Shown here: piece after piece, positions 35,101-44,100 of the stretch
Layout: the number at the start of each line of letters is the position of its first letter
How positions within the stretch are numbered: the first letter of the stretch is position 1
Assembly: GCA_013399855.1 (NCBI GenBank)
Contig: VXAY01007012.1
Span: 856,674-920,673 of the forward strand
Length of the DNA: 64,000 bases
From: Oxyruncus cristatus
Taxonomy: Eukaryota; Chordata; Aves; Passeriformes; Cotingidae
Direction: 5' to 3'
The notes under the pieces: model-generated
The model's database searches: none
What the model was told of the DNA's origin: nothing
What the model saw: only the letters and a program-made list of their open reading frames with translations
Made by a program: the position numbers and the translations under genes

Positions 35101-38100
35101 CTGGATGATTAAAAAGCTCTGAAGGAAGTTTAACTTCTTATGTCTGGCAGACTTTACGGTAGTAAGACAAAATGGAAATCTCTTGTGAAAGAATAGACAG
35201 GATTTTTTGGTCCCCCCTCCAAAGGAAATTGAGACTTTTAGCTCCTGAGTTGTTCAAATTAGTCTCAAGAACTGTCAGAACGCCTCAGAATGGGACTTTT
35301 GAAAATGAGGGTAATCTCAGTGTTCTTGCTGTTTGAAGTGTCTTCAGCACAAGACTTTTTGTGCCATCACACAATAGTACTGAAGTGGAGCTCTTGGAAA
35401 ATACTATGTTCTCATGAACCTCTGATCTATTTTACCACTGAAGGAAATTTTAACAGCAGAATGATGCTGCAGAAAAAATGCTGTTCATTTAATAGTTTCA
35501 CCTGTAGGTCAGCAAAGATCCCAAGTGTGTTTTTCATGGAAATAGTTTCAGCCATAAGGTTTTCTCCGGTTTTGGGATCTGAGGGCAGAGAAAGAGGGAA
35601 GGAAGATTTCTTTGGTTTTAGCTGAAAAATAATTTTTTAAGAGAATAGTGATTTCTAAGAAAATTGAAAATTTTATCCTTGACACAGCAGTTTTCCAGGT
35701 CTCCATTGCTGCCATGTTGTGCATGCAGGTTAGTTGCTGCTTACAAATGGTTGGGTTGATAGGAGTCCTGGTATAAAAACATGCATAGGAGCATCAGAAG
35801 TTGGTAATTTTTTGAGAGACACTAATGGAAGAGGAGTTTCTGATTATATCCAAGTAAGCTCCTTCCACGTGGCTGCCCCCGAACAGCTCAGATTACATTT
35901 GGTGGTGCTTGTATTTAAAAATCTTTAATGTGTGAGGAATATGGAAAATATTAGTAGAACCTGGTTTATAGTTGAAGGAGGTGCTGCCAAGGCCAAAATG
36001 ATGTAAAAAATATTACTGTGGCCAGTACTAACACCTTGGGTTATTGAGACTGATCGCTGCAGTCATGGTGATCTCCATTTACCATCCGTTCTGTTAATTA
36101 ACATGTGCGTTGCATTCAAAGCAGACTGTGAAATCAGTCAGTTGTTCATTTTCCTGATTTCATCTTTTCCCTTCAGCAGGCTCTGTAGTACAATGGGTCC
36201 TTTCTGGGCAGGCAAACACAATAGGAAGCACACAGTTAGAAAAAGTCAGCCATCCTTGAATAATACCCATCAGGCAGCTTTCTTAGGTTGTAAGAAAGAA
36301 GATCAAGAAGCAATTTGATTAGAGCGCGTTTGCAAGGAAACAAAACCAGATGCAGCCTTTTCATCCTAGTGGTGAAAGTCAGAACAAGGACAAATAAATG
36401 TAAGTTTAGCTCAGACGCATCCAGACCTAAAATGAGCTGTAGGCACATGAGTTATAGGTACAGGTGCTCCCTCTGCCAGGTTTCCTCCAGTTTGGAGGCC
36501 TTTGAGGGGAGGCTGCTGCTTGTCTGGAAGTGATGGTTTAGTCCGACCGAAGTTATTTGGGTTCAGGTGAAGGTATTACAGTGAAATCCTGCAGCCTGTC
36601 TAAAGCCGGACTTACTGATCCAGTGCTCTGGGCTGTTGTTAAACCTAATGGCTCCTGGAGAAGTAATAAGGGCAAGAGTCTCTTCAAACACACTGGAAAG
36701 AAATATAAAACATTTGTCAGTAGATGTATTCAAATGCCTGTGGAATTTGATCTTTTGATATTAAGTGTTGCCAAACTCTCTTTAGCCAACCTGCCTGTGC
36801 AGCTGTTTCATAGGGAAGCTGGGATAACAGTGCTCTGTACCTGGAAGGAACACTTTTCCATTTTACAGCATCTGTCCAGGACTCTGAAGGTGTGTGCAAA
36901 ATTGGCTCGTTAAGTCAGTCATTCATTCATTCATGAGAATGAATCCAGGATTGTCTCCATGGTTTGAGATCCTTGGTCAGGCACCAACGGGAATGTCAGA
37001 GCCTGATACCCTCATGGAAATGCTCATTCAGGTTATATTGAGGTGATAGTTCGGACTGAGTCTTCTGTGATGTGAGGATGGGTGGACTGGGCTATTCTCA
37101 GACCCAAGTTTCATTTGGGTTCTCCTTTATAACACTTTCTGTACCACAATTTCAAAGCCTTTTCCCACACCCCAGTGTTTCCAGAAAGAGCTGTTGGGAG
37201 GGAATGTAGCAAAAGGCGATGTTCCAGTTGCTTTGTGTGACCCAGTGAAACCTTAAGGGAGGGAATGGAGTGTGGGCACATGCTGCATGTTCTAACTCTC
37301 TGGCCACAACACTGTTTCACCACCACCTCCTCTTCCTCTTCCATATCTGACTATCACCAACTGATTCCCTGCTAGGAATTTATGGATCTTAACACTCTCC
37401 AAAATGCTTTGTCTCGTTTTTCCTGATGACTGTATCTTTGTCTTTCCCTGACTCCCACCCAGTAATCTTTCTTTCGCTGTCTCTCCCTCTTTTTCTTTTG
37501 TGTGTGTTACTTTTCTCTTCCCTGAGCACATTTATAATGCCGTAGCGCCAGGCACTCGCGTGATTGTCTCTTGTGCTGCATTCCCCAGGACGTGTAAGAG
37601 ATGTTTTAAAAACCTTATCTCACTGTTTACGATAGCTTGGTGCTGCTGTTTAATAAATTATGGGGATAGTTGGTTTTTCAGAGTTCACATCTGCAGTGTA
37701 GTACATCAGGGGTGTAACTGTATCTTTCTTAGCCATTTATCGCTCAGAAACACTTTGTATAAAACACCAAAATAAATGTTTTAGTAGCATAACAAATTTA
37801 AGACAAAGCTTTCATTGCAAGGTTTCTGCTCTAAGCGTTCCCTGTAGGAGTCAGTTTTTAGGGCCTGTTGCTGCAGCCCCGTTACACAACTCCAGAGGTT
37901 CCTGGTGAGGTCCTCGGGTTTTGTATTGCCCGTATCTCAGAGTGCTGAAATCATCTGGAGCCTGCATGGCAGAGGGAACCATTTCACTCAGATACTTCTT
38001 CCCAGTGTCCCAGTAGCCACAGATGGCACAGTGAATCTTTGGGATTACTGGGAGCCTGAGTGTCGTGTGGGAGCAAGAAAGATGGCAGTGGAGAAGACCA

Positions 38101-41100
38101 AAAGTACCCTCTCCAGTGCAGCCCAAACACAGGGTGCTGATCAGAAAGCTCTGCAAGGGGTGTAAGCATCTCATCATGGGTCAATGTATGAAGAGAGACT
38201 ACCTCCTCTCCCAGAAACTTTGCATGACTTCATAATATGTGCTTGCTGTCCAGTGTAGTATCCTCACCAAGCCTGAGATTTTTTTCGATCTTCTGCCGTA
38301 TCTACAGACATACCCAGTCTGCACATGCGCTCCTTCCCGAATCACTTCCACACCTCTTGATTTATTTCACCCTTTACTTCTTCAAATCCATCTGAAATGG
38401 AGCCACTGAAACAAATAGACCTATTCTGCCTGCCTTCCCAAGAGAGACACTCTCCCAAGAAAAGTCACTCCCCTAATAGAGGAGAGTCTGGCCAGGAGCA
38501 TAAGAGGATGTTGCTTGAGTGGTAACATGGGTTTTTCACTCTTCTCCAGGTACAGAGGGAAGACTTACAGGGCAACTGTTAAGATTGTGAGGACGTCAGA
38601 TCAGGTGGCTGATTTCTGCAGGAGGGTCTGTGCCAAGCTGGAGTGCTGCCCCAACCTGTTCAGCCCCGTGCTGGTGGCCGAAGTCTGCCCCGAGAACTGC
38701 TCCATTCACACTAAAACCAAGTACAGTGAGTATTGGCCAAAATGCTTCTTGGTGCCAACTGGGAATCAGAGCAGTGTGTGATGAAGAACAGGAGTTGTGT
38801 AATACTGTTATTACTGGTATTACTGTGTAATATTGTTAATACTGATTAGGATTCATCTCATCTAAGGGCAGGTATTTAATCCTCACCAGGCCACCATGTG
38901 TTCCTTTAGTATTCTATACAGAGAAACAGGCATCTCCAGGAAACCATCCGTCTCGCTCCACCCTAATGTATCTGTTTGAAAGTCATTAATTTTTGGAAGT
39001 CTGAAGAGCACATAAAAGGAACCTGCAAGTAGTAAGATGAGATTTAAACTGCTATATCTGAGACAGCTTCGTTAGGTGAGATGAATCCTGTCCAACTCAG
39101 TGAAGAGTTTTTGGCATATGCAGCAGCATATGCCCAGGCCAGGATCACGATGCTGAGGTGGTGGAAGGAGTTTGGGAGCATTAACTCTCTCTGCTCAGGG
39201 TGTTTAATATTTAAACATGCTCCTGCCCATACAGGAAGGCTGTTGTTAGGCATGTATTCAGCACTGTTTTGTCATCAGTGTTACTGATGTTATTGGCTCT
39301 TTAAACAGGTCAGGAAATTGGAAGTGAGTGCTGTCCTTCCACAAAGGCTGCAAAAAGCAATATGATTGATTTAGAGCAATTACCTTCTGGTTGGTGGCAG
39401 AGTAGAGGGAGAAACGGGCTCAGGGAGATACTCAGATCGCTTAGGATGGGTTTCTGTACAAGTCTGCATCTGAGCCAGACTCCTGCTGGTAGGAAATGGA
39501 GAGCTGAAGGAGTGCAGCTGGGGGAGCTCCATCTGAGATGGTTTCATCTCAAAGCTGATGGTATGTGGCTGGATGAATTGTTCCTCAAAACTCCATTGAT
39601 TTGATGAACAAACTTGTTCAGTTATGAACTTTGACATGGGTTCCAAGTGCCGTTTAGCTGTCCTGGGATACCCTGGCTGGTCAAAGGCAGAGTATCTTCC
39701 ACCCCCTTGCATTTAACTCAGACACCTAATGTAAGCTCAGAGGACTCTCACATCCTTAATTTCGACTTGGGCCACAAAATAGTTGAAGGCAATAAAAACC
39801 TGTTCCTTCATGTGTGATTGAGAATTGCTGGCCCTGTCCACTTTCTGCTGAAAACATTAGGAAATGAAAGTGTGTCTAAGGCTGTTAAATCACAAAGAAT
39901 TGCATTGGATCAGATGTGAAAAACACTGGCTTCTCTCCCTTAAAATCATTGCTTGTCTTAGTGGAAGCTTTGCCTAAACACATATTGTTAAATTCTGAAT
40001 TCTTCATTCATCATCAATAAACCTGGATACATGAGAGCTGTAACACTCTGTGCTGGTCCAACATGACATCTTATATTTTCGCTGGACATTTTTTTCCATA
40101 TCAATGTATAGTAAAGTTTAAAGTGCACCTAGAGTGCAGTCCTGAATCTGTAGCAAGAAGCAAGCCAAGGTTTCCTTCCTTTGGTGTTTAAAGTTTTTTA
40201 TGGGCATTTTGTTTCCTTTCTCCAGCTTATTACTATGGGAAGAGGAAAAAAATCATTAAGCCACCAATTGGGGAAAATAACAACATGAAAAGTGGCCATG
40301 TCAAGCCAGCCAGACGCAGGAAAAGGCGGAAATCCATCTTTGTGCAGAAGAAAAGGAGGTCGTCAGCTGTTGACTCAAATGCTGCAGGCTCTGCAGAGGT
40401 ATGTGTTTCACTGGGATAAATCAGCAGAAGCTCCTCAGTGCTTTTATTGTCCCACATTCTGCATTTTACTTTTGGGTGGTTTCTCAGCACAGCCGAACAC
40501 TTCAATTTTCTTCATTTTCTGTCTTGAATCCTTTCCATGCTACTGTGTTCTTCTAATATCAGGGTGGTTTTATTGGGACACTTTTTTTTACCTTGTCCAT
40601 TTTAGAGTTAGCAATCAGATTTTTTGATCCCACCTTCCTAAAGCTCATTAACTAATGTGCTGCCTAATATTATATCTTTGTTTTCTTTTACTTCCTTGTA
40701 AACAGGCAGATGCGGCTGTTAGATGCTTTTCACAGCATCTACCAGAGTGAAGGAGTTCTGTGATTCATGTCTAGGATCTCCAGATATTACAATAAATAAA
40801 AACAGCTCATGAGCTACTGTGGTTTCAAGGAATTTTATTTTTTCATTAACTATTGGTAGTATTTTTTGGCTTATAACATCAAGCAATAGTAGCTCGAGAA
40901 GCTTTAGAATACAAGCAAATGGTTTGTGTCCCAAGTACAGGGTATTTGAGGCCTCAGTGTGCTGTGTGATGCAACAGGGTCTCAGTTTCAGCAATGATTC
41001 GTGTCCAGATACAATCTGAAGCAGAATTAGTTCTATGTGGATTGTTTCTGGGTGGTTTTCCCGTGATAGGAATAACAAAGTTCATGTGTGGTTTCCCTTC

Positions 41101-44100
41101 CTGTGCTGAGTACCAGTGATTGCAGCTTTGTTCAATGTGGAATAAAACTAATTTAGCTCAATTCCCTCTACTTGGGCTGGAGGGGGTTACTTTACTCAGC
41201 TTTCAGTTGATTGCTTGCATCTTCCTGGCTTGGTCCTCATTTAGGTGTAGTTCTGCTTCATTTCCTCAGATTATACCTGCTTCAAAGGAATTCAAACTTA
41301 AGCCTAAATCAACCATTAGCCAAGTTTTTCAGCCTTTCAGCTGATACAACTATCTTTGTCTAAAACTCCTCTTTCACTCAAGACCTGAGCATATGGCTTG
41401 GATGCATGCTCACACTTTGATCAGAGCTAAGCTGTCGAAGCCATTTGGGCAGCTTATGTATATATATAAAGTTGAAAATGCACAGTTTCCATCAGTTGGT
41501 GTGTGCTTGCAAGCTCTGTGTGACAGAAATAACGAGAGGCTGGTATAATATCCTTTAAATGGAAATTTGTGCTTCCCCTTCAGCAGTTAGGTGTTGGGCT
41601 GACAGCAGGGAAATCTGGGTGAATTCTTCTCCCCTGGGTTTTACAGAAATGTCAGCTAAGAAATCAAGTACTTGATTTAGTAGTTGTACATCTAGATATA
41701 TTTAAAAGGCACCAGAATGTCCTTCCTTTCAATACCAGTAACACCCACAACACTTTGAAGTAACGTGAAGGTATAAATTCCAGCCTATTTCTGATCTTAT
41801 TTCATCTCGAGCAACCTGAGTTTCATTTTATCCCATCAGAATTTTCCATTTCCCCTCCTCCTGCTCATCTGCAGTACCACAGGTTTTGAGGTACCAGGCC
41901 AACAGGAACAATTCATACCAGATGAGTTATTGCTGTTGACCTTTCCCTGGAAGGAGAAAAAGGATCTTCTGTCGTGTTTTTTTTTTCCTTCTATGTTTCG
42001 TAACAAATCTAAGTCGAGGGCTAATTTACTTAGCACTGTAATGAAAATGAGGTAATTGGGTTACAGTAAATGTTACCCTGGACCAGCGTGGCCACGGGCA
42101 TGCAGTTTGACCCAGTGCCTTTTGGTTTGCTGCTGGGTTAATCTCCGAGCCCGGGTGCTGTTTCTCTGGCGCAGGAGAGCGAAGACGATGAGCCGGATGC
42201 GATGGAGGATGAGACGGGGAGCGAGGAGACCAGCTCGGAGCTCCGGGATGACCAGACGGACACGTCCTCGGCCGAGGTGCCCTCGGCCAGGCCCCGGCGA
42301 GCCGTCACCCTGAGGAGCAGCACCGAGTCGGACAGACCCCCTGCCACAGAGAGGGCCCGGCGGAGCCGGAGACCACAGCCCCACTCCTACAGCGAGGCAG
42401 AGAAGTGCTCCCAGGTCAAGGAAGTGAGTGTGTCCAAAGGCTTCGTCCCCAGTTAATAGCAGTATTCTTCCTAAATTAGCTGTCACAGAATCACAGAGTA
42501 TGCTGAGTTGGAAGGGATTCACAGGGATCATGGAATCCAGCCCTTAGCCCTGCACAGGACCATCCCCAGGAGTCACACCATGTGCCGCAGAGGATCATCC
42601 AAACACTTTTTGAGCTCTGTCAGGCTTGGTGCTGTGCCCACTGCCCTGGGGAGCCTGTTCAGTGCCCAACCACCCCTTGGGGGAAGAAGCTTTTTCTAAC
42701 ATCCAACATGAAACTCCCCTGACACAACTTCAGGCCATTCCCTGGGGTCCTGTCCCTGGTCCCCACAGGGCAGAGATCAGTGCCTGCCCCTCCTTTTCTC
42801 CTCCCAAGGAAGTTGTAACTGCAGTGAGGTCTCCCCTCAGTCTCCTCTGCTCCAGCTGAACACACCAAGTGCCCTCAGCCGCTCCTCACACGACTTCAAA
42901 TCAAGGCCCTTCACCATCCTTGTTGCCCTCCTTTGGACACTCTCTAAGAGCTTAATACCTTCCTTAATATTGCAGTGACCAAAATTGCCACAATATTCAA
43001 GGTGAGGCCGCGCCAGTGCAGTGCCAAACCTTCCTCATCTGAGGAGGGCAGCCCTGCCCTGGTTCTCCACACAAGCTGGTTTGCTTTATGAAAGCTTTTG
43101 GGTTTTTTTTGTTCATAGGAAATTAAGCAAGAAGAGGAAGAGAAGCTCGTCCTGGACAGTAACCCATTGGAGTGGACTGTGACGGATGTTGTGAGGTTTA
43201 TTAAACTCACTGACTGTGCACCCCTTGCCAAAATATTTCAGGAGCAGGTAGAAGTCTTTACATAACTTTTCTCTTTGTGTCTGTGGTGTCAGTTCAAATC
43301 ACTGCACACACCAACTTGATAGCTGGGCCTAGGGCTTTGATAAAGATATTATGACCAAACTTTAGATGTCTTCAGGCCAAGTTACAGCACAGATTTTGGC
43401 AAGGCATGAGAACCCTGAGAAATTTGAGTCAGATCCTTGCCAGATCCTCAGAGAGACCAGAAACTCAATAGCCTGAGTCCTGAGCAGGAGGTTTAGATGT
43501 TTCCTGCCAAGGTTCACAGTGCCATTCTGGTATCACATAGGTAAGCACCTTAGTGTAAAACAGGTAGTGGTTATCTGGTACACAGCAAACGTTCTCCTGG
43601 ACACGTGGGTTCCACCCTGTTCTAAAGTATTTACCTGGGAAACAGAAAAATGCTGCTTGAACCCAAAACGGGCCTGAATTTTTTCATTAACACCTAGATG
43701 CCTTGAGTATGTAGACACCTAATTGCTCACTACATTCCCCTGGAGATTTTCCAGTCAGGCCCTTGGATGACATGATTTTAGGAGATGGCAGTCATCTTCC
43801 CATTAAGCAGAAAGATTTGCAGGAGCAGAAGCCAATACTCTTCATCTCAAGCCAGTGTGAATGGGTAAAATTTGTATGGAAAGAGCCATTCCTTGGCTAA
43901 TGAGTAGCAGCCACTGCTGAAAATGAAGGGCAGTGCTAACAAATCATAGTTAGGAAGAAGCAAGTGTGGCTAATTAGGCCATGGCTGATGGCAGTCATGG
44001 AGTGACCAACCCAACTGCACATTGAACTTCTTCACCAGGAATAACTCTGTACCTGAGGCAGCTGCCTTGACTGGGAGAAGGTGAAGTGTGAGTCTAGAGC

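Larger units (their letters stand above)
31019..38549 (+). other. SFMBT2: SFMBT2 intron inside SLED (7531 bp)
   Basis: GT-AG, phase 2. It contains a decayed plus-oriented CR1 ORF2 fragment (about 34350-34930), an exact 30-bp direct repeat (32392 and 36467), a TCAT run near 36920, and a possible conserved block at 37500-37790. Confidence 0.85.

Noticed and set aside
42073..42531. 152-codon open frame on the minus strand, and an 85-codon frame in another + frame
   Set aside because: Both overlap the CpG-rich SFMBT2 acidic-linker exon; GC-rich coding DNA lacks stops in other frames. The true frame has splice sites and homology.
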